From: Pseudoalteromonas shioyasakiensis
GTDB taxonomy: Bacteria; Pseudomonadota; Gammaproteobacteria; Enterobacterales; Alteromonadaceae
Length of the DNA stretch: 64,000 nt
Assembly: GCF_024518675.1 (NCBI RefSeq)
Contig: NZ_JANIGL010000003.1
Span: 310,001-374,000, forward strand
Reading direction: 5' to 3'
In this document: in pieces, positions 27,691 through 36,641 of the stretch
How positions within the stretch are numbered: the stretch's first letter is position 1
How the letters are laid out: each line of letters begins with the position of its first letter
Program-made: the position numbers and the translations under genes
The notes under the pieces: model-generated
What the model saw: only the letters and a program-made list of their open reading frames with translations
What the model was told of the DNA's origin: nothing
The model's database searches: none

Positions 27691-28080
27691 ATGGAACTAC
27701 TTGCGATCCACCACGTTGCTATTATTTGTAGCGACTACCAACGGACTAAGCATTTTTATACTCAAATACTCAAGCTACCTATAATTCACGAACAATATCG
27801 GGCTGAACGTGATTCTTACAAGTTAGATTTAGCGTTACCTGATGGCAGCCAAATAGAGTTATTTTCATTTAGTGGAGCGCCTAAAAGGCCTAGTTACCCA
27901 GAGGCTCAAGGGTTAAGACACCTTGCTTTTGCTGTCGCTAATATTGACCAAGCGAAAGCTTATTTAGAACACAATAGTGTAATAGTGGAACAAATAAGAG
28001 TGGATGAAATCACCGGGAAACGGTTTACATTTTTCGCCGATCCCGATGATTTACCACTAGAGCTTTATGAAGCTGAGTGA
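27691..28080 (+). CDS. gloA2: VOC-family metalloprotein, SMU1112c/YaeR (GloA2) type
   Basis: 129 aa, one VOC/glyoxalase unit made of two beta-alpha-beta-beta-beta modules. Metal ligands are visible: His7 in AIHHVAI, Glu56 in QIELFSF, His77 in LRHLAFAV and Glu125 in LELYEAE. The gene name follows the YaeR-like family; the substrate is not established for that family. Start ATG has GGA at a short distance. Overlaps the convergent peptidase gene by 16 bp. Confidence 0.88.
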   Translation: MELLAIHHVAIICSDYQRTKHFYTQILKLPIIHEQYRAERDSYKLDLALPDGSQIELFSFSGAPKRPSYPEAQGLRHLAFAVANIDQAKAYLEHNSVIVEQIRVDEITGKRFTFFADPDDLPLELYEAE

Positions 28081-29447
28081 AAACGACTTGCTAAATAATT
28101 AAATACCGCACGAATACCTAAAGCTTCACCACCTACAGGTCGACCCGGTAATGAGCGTAAGTTCCACGCCATCACATCAAAGTGCACCCAGTCGGTGGTA
28201 GGCTCTACGAACTCTTTTAAATATAAAGCGGCAGTTATGGCACCACCGAAAGGTGTGCTGGCACAGTTAGCCATATCTGCAACATCGCTTTTTAGAAAGC
28301 TTGTGTATTGTTCAAATAAAGGAAGTTGCCATACCGGATCGCTTACACTCATACCTGAATCAACAATACCGTTTGCAACATCGCGGCTCGTAGAGAAAAA
28401 TCCTGGTAGCTCAGTACCTAAGGCCACGCGACACGCACCAGTCAGGGTTGCAAAATCAATCAGTAATTCTGGCTCATCATTTTGTGCTTCTGTTAATGCA
28501 TCACATAACACTAAACGCCCTTCAGCGTCTGTATTATCAATTTCAACCATAATCCCTTTACGTGTTTTGATCACATCACCTGGTCTAAATGCGTTTCGTG
28601 ACACTGCATTTTCAACAGCAGGAACAAGTACACGTAAACGCACAGGTAAATTTGCCGCCATGATGAGTTGCGCTAAACCAATTACATGGGCAGCCCCGCC
28701 CATGTCTTTTTTCATGTTACGCATACCTGAACTTGGTTTTAAATCCAGACCACCAGAGTCAAAACAAACGCCTTTACCAACAAGTGTAATTAATGGCGCA
28801 TTTTCATCGCCCCATTTTAAGTCAAGTAAACGCGGCTTGTTTTCACTCGCACGTCCGACCATATGGATTGTTGGGTAGTTTTGCTCAAGTAATTCATCGC
28901 CAACCCATTCGCTAAATTCACCTTGATAGGTGCTAGCTAAGTCGGTCATAACTTGTGATAAATGCTGTGGCATCATGTCGGCCGCTGGCGTGTTAACCAA
29001 ATCGCGCACTAAATTAATGGCACTCGCTTGCTGGTTTAAGCGCTCATACATGCCTTTATCTGCAATAGCTAATTGTGCTCTGGCCGCACCTTTAGCTTTA
29101 TATTCACTAAACTCATAACCACCGAGCATAAAACCTAACGCAATTTGTTCTAGCTTTTCGTCAAGACCTTTAATTTGATAACAGCCACCCGGTAATTTAG
29201 TGGCTAACTCGCCGGCCAACCAAAAATCATCATAGCTGTTAACGAGGCAATACACATGTCCTAGTTTTCCTGTTTTTTCATCGACAACCAAGGCAATACC
29301 TTGCTTTTGGAAATCACAGCTTACTAACCAACTTTGTAAAAATGTGGATTGCTGTTGCTGCCAATTAGCTAAGTCACTTCTAGTAATAAAAGATAAGGGA
29401 ATTCCTGAAGAAGTATGAAGAATTAATGCACTCATTAAATGACTCAT
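28065..29447 (-). CDS. M17 leucyl aminopeptidase family protein
   Basis: Cytosolic two-metal aminopeptidase, 460 aa. The catalytic core is intact: VGKGVCFDSGGLDLKPSSGM (metal Asp and the Lys), MKKDMGGAAHVIG and NTDAEGRLVLCDAL, the M17 signature. The shorter N-terminal domain, compared with about 500 aa for PepA, fits the PepB-like subgroup. Two ATGs, at 29447 and 29435, are possible starts and neither has a clear ribosome site. It is transcribed alone. Confidence 0.93.
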   Translation of the reverse strand: MSHLMSALILHTSSGIPLSFITRSDLANWQQQQSTFLQSWLVSCDFQKQGIALVVDEKTGKLGHVYCLVNSYDDFWLAGELATKLPGGCYQIKGLDEKLEQIALGFMLGGYEFSEYKAKGAARAQLAIADKGMYERLNQQASAINLVRDLVNTPAADMMPQHLSQVMTDLASTYQGEFSEWVGDELLEQNYPTIHMVGRASENKPRLLDLKWGDENAPLITLVGKGVCFDSGGLDLKPSSGMRNMKKDMGGAAHVIGLAQLIMAANLPVRLRVLVPAVENAVSRNAFRPGDVIKTRKGIMVEIDNTDAEGRLVLCDALTEAQNDEPELLIDFATLTGACRVALGTELPGFFSTSRDVANGIVDSGMSVSDPVWQLPLFEQYTSFLKSDVADMANCASTPFGGAITAALYLKEFVEPTTDWVHFDVMAWNLRSLPGRPVGGEALGIRAVFNYLASRFHSAS

Positions 29448-29531
29448 TGTTAAAATTGTTTGAGTGTTAGCATACCAATAACCCTAATTAAAAGGTATAG
29501 CTAAGCAGGTATCAAATAATGATAAATGGCA

Positions 29532-29957
29532 TTATTTTTTTACAGAAGGTGGTGGGGTTTGCTGTTTCTTTTCTTCTTCGGCTATTTTTTGGTCTATTTC
29601 TTTTAGTGGCTTATTAATATTAAAAGAGCTAGGCAGTACCTCAACCCCCACATATTGGCCTAACTTTACCACTAACGGAATAGTAACTGGAGCAAAAGGC
29701 AGTATAGCAAATACCCCCAAACCTAAGCCCTTTAAAATATCTACGAATTGCGCATTCGCTTTACTCAAGTCTTCTTTACTCACATCACCTTGGGTATAGC
29801 GACGGTAGATGGTGAGCATTTCCTTGGTTTCTTGCTTTTCTTGAGCGAGTGCAATTTTTAATGCCACCATAGAACGCTTAAAACGCAATTGCTGGCGTTT
29901 TTTGCTGATTTTTGCCACCCGAAAAGGTGCTCGATGAATTAATTTATATAGTCGCAT
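29532..29957 (-). CDS. LETM1-domain-like protein
   Basis: 141 aa. The central hydrophobic part, LGLGVFAILPFAPVTIPLVVKLGQYVGVEVLPSSF, matches the membrane-proximal segment of LETM1-like proteins (IPF....lP...k..p..LPs.F). The N-terminal 45 residues are strongly basic and the C-terminus is charged and Pro-rich. LETM1 proteins affect cation exchange and membrane integrity in mitochondria; the bacterial role is not defined. Divergent from the small Cys-rich gene. Confidence 0.68.
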   Translation of the reverse strand: MRLYKLIHRAPFRVAKISKKRQQLRFKRSMVALKIALAQEKQETKEMLTIYRRYTQGDVSKEDLSKANAQFVDILKGLGLGVFAILPFAPVTIPLVVKLGQYVGVEVLPSSFNINKPLKEIDQKIAEEEKKQQTPPPSVKK

Positions 29958-30071
29958 AGAGGTATTTTCACATAGCTGGTCGTGTTCACAAAGCAGTATT
30001 TATATTTGCTGTGATATACTCGTTGTTAATCCACTGAAAATACTTAACCTAAACTCTGATTACTTACTACT

Positions 30072-30242
30072 ATGCAGACTGACAACAATACTATAGCTAC
30101 TTTTCAGCCAAATGATAAACCACAAAGACCCGCCTCTGATGAATGCTGTGGCGGTGGCAGTTGTTGCCCATGTGTATGGGACGAGTACCGTGCAGCCTTA
30201 AAACAATGGCGTGATAATAACTCGCTCTCACCAACTCAATAG
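30072..30242 (+). CDS. Oxidoreductase-like domain protein (56 aa)
   Basis: A short gene encoding 56 aa. The motif ECCGGGSCCPCVWDEYRAALKQW (shown here in parts: ECCGGGSCCPC then VWDEYRAAL) is the full Oxidored-like domain, PF09791 type, whose Cys cluster suggests metal or Fe-S binding. The N-terminal 22 residues are polar and unstructured. Complete, with ATG and TAG. The family is widespread but uncharacterised as far as I know. Confidence 0.82.
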   Translation: MQTDNNTIATFQPNDKPQRPASDECCGGGSCCPCVWDEYRAALKQWRDNNSLSPTQ

Positions 30243-30448
30243 CAATAACTAAATCGGCTAGACTTTGATCTAACCGATTTCAAAAGCTGAAGTTATAACA
30301 ATTAGAAATTTTTTTCATTTAAAAAATAGCTATTTATGTTCAAAAAACCGCCTCACCATTAAAGCCGCTCAAATAAAATCGTTATTTATCAACTAGGTTA
30401 ATCAAATTTAATTTTCCTCTATACAAACAACAAAAAAAACCAATATTT

Positions 30449-30529
30449 ATAACACCTTGAACAATTGATTAACAATATGTATAAATAAATAACACCTTAA
30501 AGTCTTACTGGATCTATTGGTGTTATAAT
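30449..30529 (+). promoter_or_regulatory. Promoter with phased ATAACACC operator array, 859-aa receptor gene
   Basis: ATAACACCTT occurs at 30449-30458 and 30489-30498, exactly 40 bp apart, and its inverse GGTGTTAT at 30519-30526 overlaps an extended -10 element TGTTATAAT (30521-30529). Three copies, one masking the -10, look like repressor sites. Apart from this, the 315-bp region 30243-30557 is A/T-rich and holds nothing else I can identify. Confidence 0.55.
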
Positions 30530-30557
30530 TACAATAATTCTAACTGGGGAAATTAGA

Positions 30558-33137
30558 ATGAAATTTAAAAACAACATATTGAATCAAGCTGTAAAATTTG
30601 CTTTAGCAACGACCACGGCAAGTCTGTTTATATCCGGCCATGTGCTGGCTGAAGAAGCTGAAAAAACCGAAGTAAATAAACACGTCGAAAAAATTGCAGT
30701 CGTAGGTACTCGTTCTGCACCGCGTTCCATTGGCGATTCACCCGTTCCTATCGATATTATCGGTGGGGAGGAACTTGGTAAATCAGGTAACACTGATATG
30801 CTAGAGCTTTTAAAGGGCTCTGTACCTTCGTTTAATGTACATCAAAACCCTATCAGTGACGCCGCTTCACTGGTACGTCCTGCTAACTTAAGGGGCTTGC
30901 CATCAGACAGTACTCTTGTGCTACTCAATGGCAAACGTCGACACCGTGCATCTGTTATTGCCTTTTTGGGCGGTGGTATAAATGATGGCGCACAAGGTGC
31001 GGACATTTCAGTGATCCCTAGCATCGCGCTTAAGCAAGTAGAAGTGTTACGTGACGGTGCTGCAGCGCAATATGGTTCAGATGCCATTGCTGGTGTAATG
31101 AACTTTGTACTCAAAGATGCCTCAGAAGGCGGAAGCTTTGAAGTACGCCAAGGTGAATACTACGAAGGCGATGGAGATACAACGCAAATCTCAGGCAACA
31201 TTGGCCTACCTTTTACAGATAATGGCTTTGCCAACCTGAGCTTTCAATACAAGACTGCCGATGCGACAAGTCGTTCTGTACAGCGTGCAGATGCTGCTGC
31301 ACTTGCCGCTGCGGGCGTGCCTGAGGTTTCATCATTAGCACAAGTTTGGGGTGCACCTGAAGTTGATGATGATATTTCAATTTTTGGTAACGTTGGCTTA
31401 GAGCTTACTAACGACTCTGAGTTTTATATGTTTGGTAATTATTCTGAGCGTGATGTACGTGGTGGTTTTTATTATCGTAACCCACACACGCGCCCTGGTG
31501 CATATTCCAATGATGAAGGTCAAACTCTATTAGTTGGTGATTTAACAGGTGATATGAGCGGTAACTGCCCTACAGATATAATGATCGACGATAATGTATT
31601 AGACAATCCTGATTATATTAATCAAGTTGCAAATAACCCTGATTGTTTCGCGTTTAACGAAATGCTTCCTGGTGGCTTTACACCTAACTTTGGCGGTAAT
31701 ATCACTGATACCTCACTAACCATGGGTACTAAAGGTGAGTTCACTGGCGGTATGCTAGAAGGGGCTTTTTATGATTTAAGCGGTACTGTGGGTTTAAACG
31801 AATCACGTTACTTTATCTATGATACGATCAACGCATCTTTAGGTCCAGATAGCCCTCGAGACTTTAGCCCTGGTAAATACTCGCAGCTTGAGAAAAACTT
31901 TAATTTTGATTTATCAAAAGGCTTTGATTGGGGTTTAGCATACGACGTAAATATGGCCGGTGGCTTAGAGTGGCATGAAGAAACCTTCACAGTAACATCG
32001 GGTGATGAAGCATCATTTACCGCAGGCCCATTAACTGATCAAGGTTTTGGTATCGGCTCAAATGGTTTCCCTGGTTTTAAACCATCGGATGCAGGGGAGT
32101 ATACCCGTCGCAACTATGCAGCCTATGTTGATGTCGAAGCACCTTTCACCGAAGACTTCTTAGTAGGCTTAGCCCTGCGCTTTGAAGATTATGATACCTT
32201 TGGCTCAACCACTAATTATAAATTAACAGGCCAATACCATGTTACTGAAGATTTAAATATTCGTGGTTCAATTAGCACCGGATTTAGAGCTCCGACCGTT
32301 GGCCAAGCAAATGTAAGTAATGTACAAACCAACCTAAGCAGTGGTGTATTGGTAGATTCAGCATTATTACCACCCACTAACCCTATCGCAGTGCAGTTAG
32401 GTGGTACAGAGCTTGAACCCGAAGAGTCACAAAGTTATACATTTGGTGCGGTATACACAATTGGCGACCTTTTCTTAACGATTGATTACTATAATATTCA
32501 GGTAGATGATCGAATTAGTCAATCAGATAAAATTGAGCTTAGTCAAGAAGATAAAGATACTTTGGAAGCTGCTGGCGTGGCAAATGTACAAAGCCTGGCG
32601 CAAGTTAGTTTCTTTACCAATGACTTTGATACAACAACTCAAGGGGTTGACCTCGTTGCAAACTATGCTGCAGATTTACTCGGTGGTAGCTCGACCTTTA
32701 GCCTTGCCTATAACTGGAACGACACCGAAGTAACACGCTCAAGTGATATAACTGGTGCATTTAAAGTAAGCCGCTTAGAAAATGACTTACCAAATCACCG
32801 AGCAACGCTAAGCTGGGCACAACAGTGGGAAAGCTTTTCTGCGTTTACTCGCTTAAACTACTATGGTGAATATCAAGGAGTACACGTCGACTACGATGCT
32901 ACAGCTAAAACCGCTGATGCTGCCGTAACATTAGATGCTGAAATTACTTACTTCTTAAATGAAGAGATCAGTTTCTCGGTCGGCGCACAAAACTTGCTAG
33001 ACCAAGATGCTGAAGAACTTGATTTCTATGATAGTACAGGCATTCCTAATAATAACTGGGGTGGGAAATACTATGAAACATCACCTTATGGTATTAATGG
33101 CGGTTTTTACTACGTGAAAGCAACGTATACCTTTTAA
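30558..33137 (+). CDS. TonB-dependent outer-membrane receptor (859 aa)
   Basis: Long signal peptide (to about residue 31, SGHVLA), TonB-box-like EKIAVVGTRSAPRS and a plug with LRGLPSDSTLVLLNGKRRHR and QVEVLRDGAAAQYGSDAIAGVMNFVLK. The barrel ends GGFYYVKATYTF. It belongs to the large-receptor type with a GKRRHR plug motif common in Alteromonadales and Xanthomonadales; ligands of that group are mostly unknown and need not be iron. I see no Fur box upstream, but an operator-like array. GGGGA precedes the ATG. A terminator separates it from the sulfotransferase gene. Confidence 0.93.
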   Translation: MKFKNNILNQAVKFALATTTASLFISGHVLAEEAEKTEVNKHVEKIAVVGTRSAPRSIGDSPVPIDIIGGEELGKSGNTDMLELLKGSVPSFNVHQNPISDAASLVRPANLRGLPSDSTLVLLNGKRRHRASVIAFLGGGINDGAQGADISVIPSIALKQVEVLRDGAAAQYGSDAIAGVMNFVLKDASEGGSFEVRQGEYYEGDGDTTQISGNIGLPFTDNGFANLSFQYKTADATSRSVQRADAAALAAAGVPEVSSLAQVWGAPEVDDDISIFGNVGLELTNDSEFYMFGNYSERDVRGGFYYRNPHTRPGAYSNDEGQTLLVGDLTGDMSGNCPTDIMIDDNVLDNPDYINQVANNPDCFAFNEMLPGGFTPNFGGNITDTSLTMGTKGEFTGGMLEGAFYDLSGTVGLNESRYFIYDTINASLGPDSPRDFSPGKYSQLEKNFNFDLSKGFDWGLAYDVNMAGGLEWHEETFTVTSGDEASFTAGPLTDQGFGIGSNGFPGFKPSDAGEYTRRNYAAYVDVEAPFTEDFLVGLALRFEDYDTFGSTTNYKLTGQYHVTEDLNIRGSISTGFRAPTVGQANVSNVQTNLSSGVLVDSALLPPTNPIAVQLGGTELEPEESQSYTFGAVYTIGDLFLTIDYYNIQVDDRISQSDKIELSQEDKDTLEAAGVANVQSLAQVSFFTNDFDTTTQGVDLVANYAADLLGGSSTFSLAYNWNDTEVTRSSDITGAFKVSRLENDLPNHRATLSWAQQWESFSAFTRLNYYGEYQGVHVDYDATAKTADAAVTLDAEITYFLNEEISFSVGAQNLLDQDAEELDFYDSTGIPNNNWGGKYYETSPYGINGGFYYVKATYTF

Positions 33138-33160
33138 GCAAGACTAAGTAATAAAAGATA

Positions 33161-33190
33161 GGCGAAATGCTCAAGACATTTCGCCTTTTT
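33161..33190 (+). terminator. Rho-independent terminator of the 859-aa receptor gene
   Basis: GGCGAAATG, a 7-nt loop and CATTTCGCC (9-bp stem) followed by five Ts, 24 nt after the receptor stop codon. Confidence 0.85.
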
Positions 33191-33241
33191 CGTTTTATAT
33201 TAAATGAACAAATAAGACTAAAAATCCAAATACAGTGACGT

Positions 33242-34684
33242 ATGCTACTTGAAAAAGCGAACCAATTACTTGCCGACAACCGTTTAAAAGAGGCGGAGTT
33301 TCATTTTAAAACCCTGCTCAAAACAGATCCAAACAACGGCAATGCGCTTTTTGGCTTAGGCCGAATAGCATTACGACTCGAACGCTTTGATGCAGCCGTG
33401 TACTTATTACAACGGGCCTGCGAGCATTTACCTAATATGCTTGAACCGCTGCATGCCCTTGCTGATGCATTTAACGGGGTCAATTCACCAGCAGATGCTC
33501 TGACCGTGCTTGAATACGCAAAATCAATTGCAAGCAACCACCCTGAGCCACATTACTACCTTGCACAACATTATTTGACCTATGGCGAACTCGATAAAGC
33601 CCATACGACATTCGCTCAAGCACTCAGTATCGGACTTTACCCAGTCACAGCTTATATACTTTACGAGTTAGTGCAATTAGGCCGCTTTGACGAGCAGCAT
33701 AATTACATCAGTAATTTGCACCACTTGCTCACACAAACCAATAATTTACGCTTAAAAATGGTGTGTTATTACGCCTTAGCGAAAAGTTATGACAAGCTAA
33801 ATGATCTTGAGCAAGCGGCAAACTATTATATTTTAGCCAACAAATTGCAATTTCAATTAACTGACTTTAAAACAGCGCAACTCGCTGAGTTTTATGAGCA
33901 CATAAAACAACATCACCCTATAGAACTATTCCAATCAGATCACAGTAATTTTACAGCGACCCTAACGCCAGTATTTATTATCGGTATGCCCCGTAGCGGC
34001 TCAACCCTACTTGAACAAATACTTGCAACTCATAGCGAATTTGCCACCATAGGTGAAGATAGTACAATCAGCCGAGATGTTGTGCCTTTTATTGAACATA
34101 AAACCAAGCTGCCCTATCCTGAATGCTTATCAGCACTCACCCCCTCTGTAATAATGCAAGCAAGGGAGATTTACACCCAGCGGCTCAAACAGGCCAAATC
34201 TATACGTGCCTTTATGGTCAATAAATTACCTGCTAATTATCAGTCGCTGGGACTGATCAAATTGCTTTACCCGAACGCCAAGTTTATTGATATGCAACGC
34301 GGCTTTGATGCAACAGCTTGGTCGGTTTTTAGTAATTACTTTGGCGAAAACGAACCCTATTTTTGTTCATTACCTGAATTTAAAACTTATTACAGCTTAT
34401 ACCAAAACCTTATGCAGCATTGGCATATGGCGTTTTCAGACTCAATTTTCACATTGCAGTACGAGCAGCTAGTAAACCAGCCGAAAGAAACTTTACAGCA
34501 CGTTTTTAATTTTTTAGGGTGTGAATACGAAGCAGGTTGCTTAGATTTTTATAAATCGAAGCAACCCGTTAGTACGCTCAGTAAAGGCGCTGTTCGTGAG
34601 CCGATAAACACCAAAGCAACTGAGCAGTATAAGCGTTTTGAAGCAACACTACGTAACTTACTTAATGCGTCGCAAACCAATTAA
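33242..34684 (+). CDS. TPR-repeat sulfotransferase family protein
   Basis: 480 aa. Residues 1-225 are TPR-like helices (GNALFGLGRIALRLERFDAA, EPHYYLAQHYLTYGELDKA). Residues 243-470 form a sulfotransferase domain with the PAPS 5'-phosphosulfate loop IIGMPRSGSTLLEQI (248-255 core) and later NKLPANYQSLGLI and YEQLVNQP. It would move sulfate from PAPS to an acceptor held by the TPR domain; no signal peptide, so it acts in the cytoplasm. It follows the 859-aa receptor gene after a terminator. Acceptor unknown. Overlaps the convergent hydrolase gene by 23 bp. Confidence 0.88.
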   Translation: MLLEKANQLLADNRLKEAEFHFKTLLKTDPNNGNALFGLGRIALRLERFDAAVYLLQRACEHLPNMLEPLHALADAFNGVNSPADALTVLEYAKSIASNHPEPHYYLAQHYLTYGELDKAHTTFAQALSIGLYPVTAYILYELVQLGRFDEQHNYISNLHHLLTQTNNLRLKMVCYYALAKSYDKLNDLEQAANYYILANKLQFQLTDFKTAQLAEFYEHIKQHHPIELFQSDHSNFTATLTPVFIIGMPRSGSTLLEQILATHSEFATIGEDSTISRDVVPFIEHKTKLPYPECLSALTPSVIMQAREIYTQRLKQAKSIRAFMVNKLPANYQSLGLIKLLYPNAKFIDMQRGFDATAWSVFSNYFGENEPYFCSLPEFKTYYSLYQNLMQHWHMAFSDSIFTLQYEQLVNQPKETLQHVFNFLGCEYEAGCLDFYKSKQPVSTLSKGAVREPINTKATEQYKRFEATLRNLLNASQTN

Positions 34685-35561
34685 CTAAATCAGTAAATTG
34701 ATCCAGCTTAGCGCTTGGGTGGGTCAGCATATTGATATGGTCATAGTCATGTTTATGACCATGCTTACGACCATAAATTTGTAGTTTTTGCACACCTTTG
34801 CCCGATTCATCAATAAATTTTTGAATATCAATAGGCTGAGCAAGGGCTTTATCTTTTACCCCTGCAATATGCAGTGTCGGTGGTAACTGTAAATCACCGA
34901 CAATTTTAGCGTAATCAAAGCCGTCATCAGAATCCACCCAAGGCTGTCTTTTTGCCCACTGCATGCTTTGATAATGAGATTTTTTCGTTTCATCATCACT
35001 GCCCCACTTTAAACGTTTTGCCGGTAAGTAACCGTGCTTTTTCGCTAAAATAGGTGCTAAGAAATACCAAATTAGATTCCCTTGCAGGTATTTTTTAGGA
35101 TGATGATTGTACAACGAACGCTTAGTACCAAAGTAGGCACAGGCTTTCACATCATTAATATACTCAGGGTAGCGAGCAAATACACTATTCATTAGTACGC
35201 CGCCCCAAGAGTGAGCCACCCAATACGCAGGAGCCTTACCTTCAAGCTCAGTAATTTTAGCAATGAACGCGGGTATATCTTCAATAATGGCTTCGGTTTG
35301 ACCATATTGAGCATACTTTGAAATAGCTGGTTTACTCTCTCCTCGACCGCGTAAATCCGCAACATAGCAAACATACCCCTGCTCAGCTAAATATGGAGCC
35401 AAGCCTTTATTACTGTGGGTATAAAATATTTTGCCATTCTCTACAGCCCCATGCACAAATAAAACCGCGGGTCCGATTTTTTCATCGTTATATATGCGCC
35501 TTAAATGCAGCGTTTGTTGCTCGCTTAATTGAATATAAACAGATTCTTGTTTAATTGTCAT
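34662..35561 (-). CDS. Alpha/beta-hydrolase
   Basis: 299 aa. Strand-loop VLFVHGAVENG provides the oxyanion hole, Ser118 in VAHSWGG is the nucleophile, and a C-terminal His (KHGHKHDYDH region) can complete the triad. DLRGRGES is the usual motif after strand 4. Probably a cytosolic esterase or lipase-like enzyme; no signal peptide. Substrate unknown. The gene stands alone and converges on the sulfotransferase gene. Confidence 0.87.
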   Translation of the reverse strand: MTIKQESVYIQLSEQQTLHLRRIYNDEKIGPAVLFVHGAVENGKIFYTHSNKGLAPYLAEQGYVCYVADLRGRGESKPAISKYAQYGQTEAIIEDIPAFIAKITELEGKAPAYWVAHSWGGVLMNSVFARYPEYINDVKACAYFGTKRSLYNHHPKKYLQGNLIWYFLAPILAKKHGYLPAKRLKWGSDDETKKSHYQSMQWAKRQPWVDSDDGFDYAKIVGDLQLPPTLHIAGVKDKALAQPIDIQKFIDESGKGVQKLQIYGRKHGHKHDYDHINMLTHPSAKLDQFTDLVNWFATH

Positions 35562-35695
35562 AATGCAGCCTATTGTTATTATGTGCTCATTTTAACTCAT
35601 CCTACCAGCAACGCCTGTAATATGGCAGTTTAAAATTACCCTCGGTTTCTTAATCTGTTAAACTAACGACTTGTGTACTCAGCTAGTAATCAATA

Positions 35696-36631
35696 ATGAA
35701 AGTCTCGTCAAAAAAATCAAAGTTACACCCTCGTAATCGCCATAATCAAGGCTATGACTTTACGCTTTTAACAGCTAAAGAGCCTGCCTTATCTACTTTT
35801 TTAATTGAGACACCAGCAAAACAAACAAGTATCGACTTTAGCGATAACAAAGCAGTTAAAACACTCAATCAAGCTTTATTAAAAGCCTATTATGATGTTG
35901 AATTTTGGGATTTTCCTGAGCACAACTTATGTCCACCGATCCCTGGGCGTGTTGATTATATTCATTATCTAGCAGACTTACTCAGCGCAGATAATCAAGG
36001 CACGATCCCCACTGGTAAACAAGTAAAAGTGCTTGATATTGGCACGGGCGCAAGCTTAGTCTATCCGCTTACAGGTACTGCAGAATATAACTGGGCATTC
36101 ACCGCAAGTGATATTGATCCGACATCCGTAAAACTTGCCAAGCAGTTAGCGCAATTTAATAACCGTAAGATCAACATTAAACTGCAAAAGCATCCTGAGC
36201 ATATTTTCAACGGTGTGATCAACGCCAAAGACCTCTTTCATTTAACACTGTGCAACCCTCCTTTTCATGCAAGCTTTGAGGCTGCAGCGCAAGGAACTGA
36301 ACGTAAATGGCGCAATCTCGGTAAAGCACCTAAGTCAGACTTAAATTTTGGTGGTCAAAATAATGAGCTTTGGTGTGAAGGAGGTGAAGCCCAATTTATT
36401 TCCACCATGATCAAAGAAAGTAATGAGTTTGCAGAGCAATGCTTGTGGTTTACATCGCTTGTGTCAAAAAAAGAAACGCTCAGTGTATTACAACAGGAGC
36501 TGAGTAAACATCCGGTCGCAGAGGTTAAAATAATCGACATGGCACAAGGTCAAAAAGTGAGCCGCTTCATTGCTTGGAGCTATTTTGAACAAGCCACTCG
36601 TGAAGAGATATGCCAAGAGTTAAGTTTATAA
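35696..36631 (+). CDS. rlmF: 23S rRNA (adenine(1618)-N(6))-methyltransferase RlmF
   Basis: SAM-dependent methylation of A1618 in 23S rRNA. 311 aa. The N-terminus KLHPRNRHNQGYDFTLL is the RlmF signature. VLDIGTGASLVYPL is the SAM-binding motif I, and TLCNPPFHASFEAA contains the NPPF catalytic motif of N6-adenine methyltransferases. Ten bp separate it from ltaE, so the two are likely co-transcribed although functionally unrelated. Confidence 0.95.
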   Translation: MKVSSKKSKLHPRNRHNQGYDFTLLTAKEPALSTFLIETPAKQTSIDFSDNKAVKTLNQALLKAYYDVEFWDFPEHNLCPPIPGRVDYIHYLADLLSADNQGTIPTGKQVKVLDIGTGASLVYPLTGTAEYNWAFTASDIDPTSVKLAKQLAQFNNRKINIKLQKHPEHIFNGVINAKDLFHLTLCNPPFHASFEAAAQGTERKWRNLGKAPKSDLNFGGQNNELWCEGGEAQFISTMIKESNEFAEQCLWFTSLVSKKETLSVLQQELSKHPVAEVKIIDMAQGQKVSRFIAWSYFEQATREEICQELSL

Positions 36632-36641
36632 GGAATACAGC

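Noticed and set aside
28195..28878. 227-codon frame opposite the M17 peptidase
   Set aside because: It mirrors the conserved catalytic core of the peptidase; composition is typical of antisense translation.
29515..29542. AATAATG ... CATTATT followed by Ts as a Fur box or terminator
   Set aside because: The Fur halves would be separated by too many bases, and the U tract is on the plus strand where no gene ends; it also overlaps the LETM1-like stop codon.
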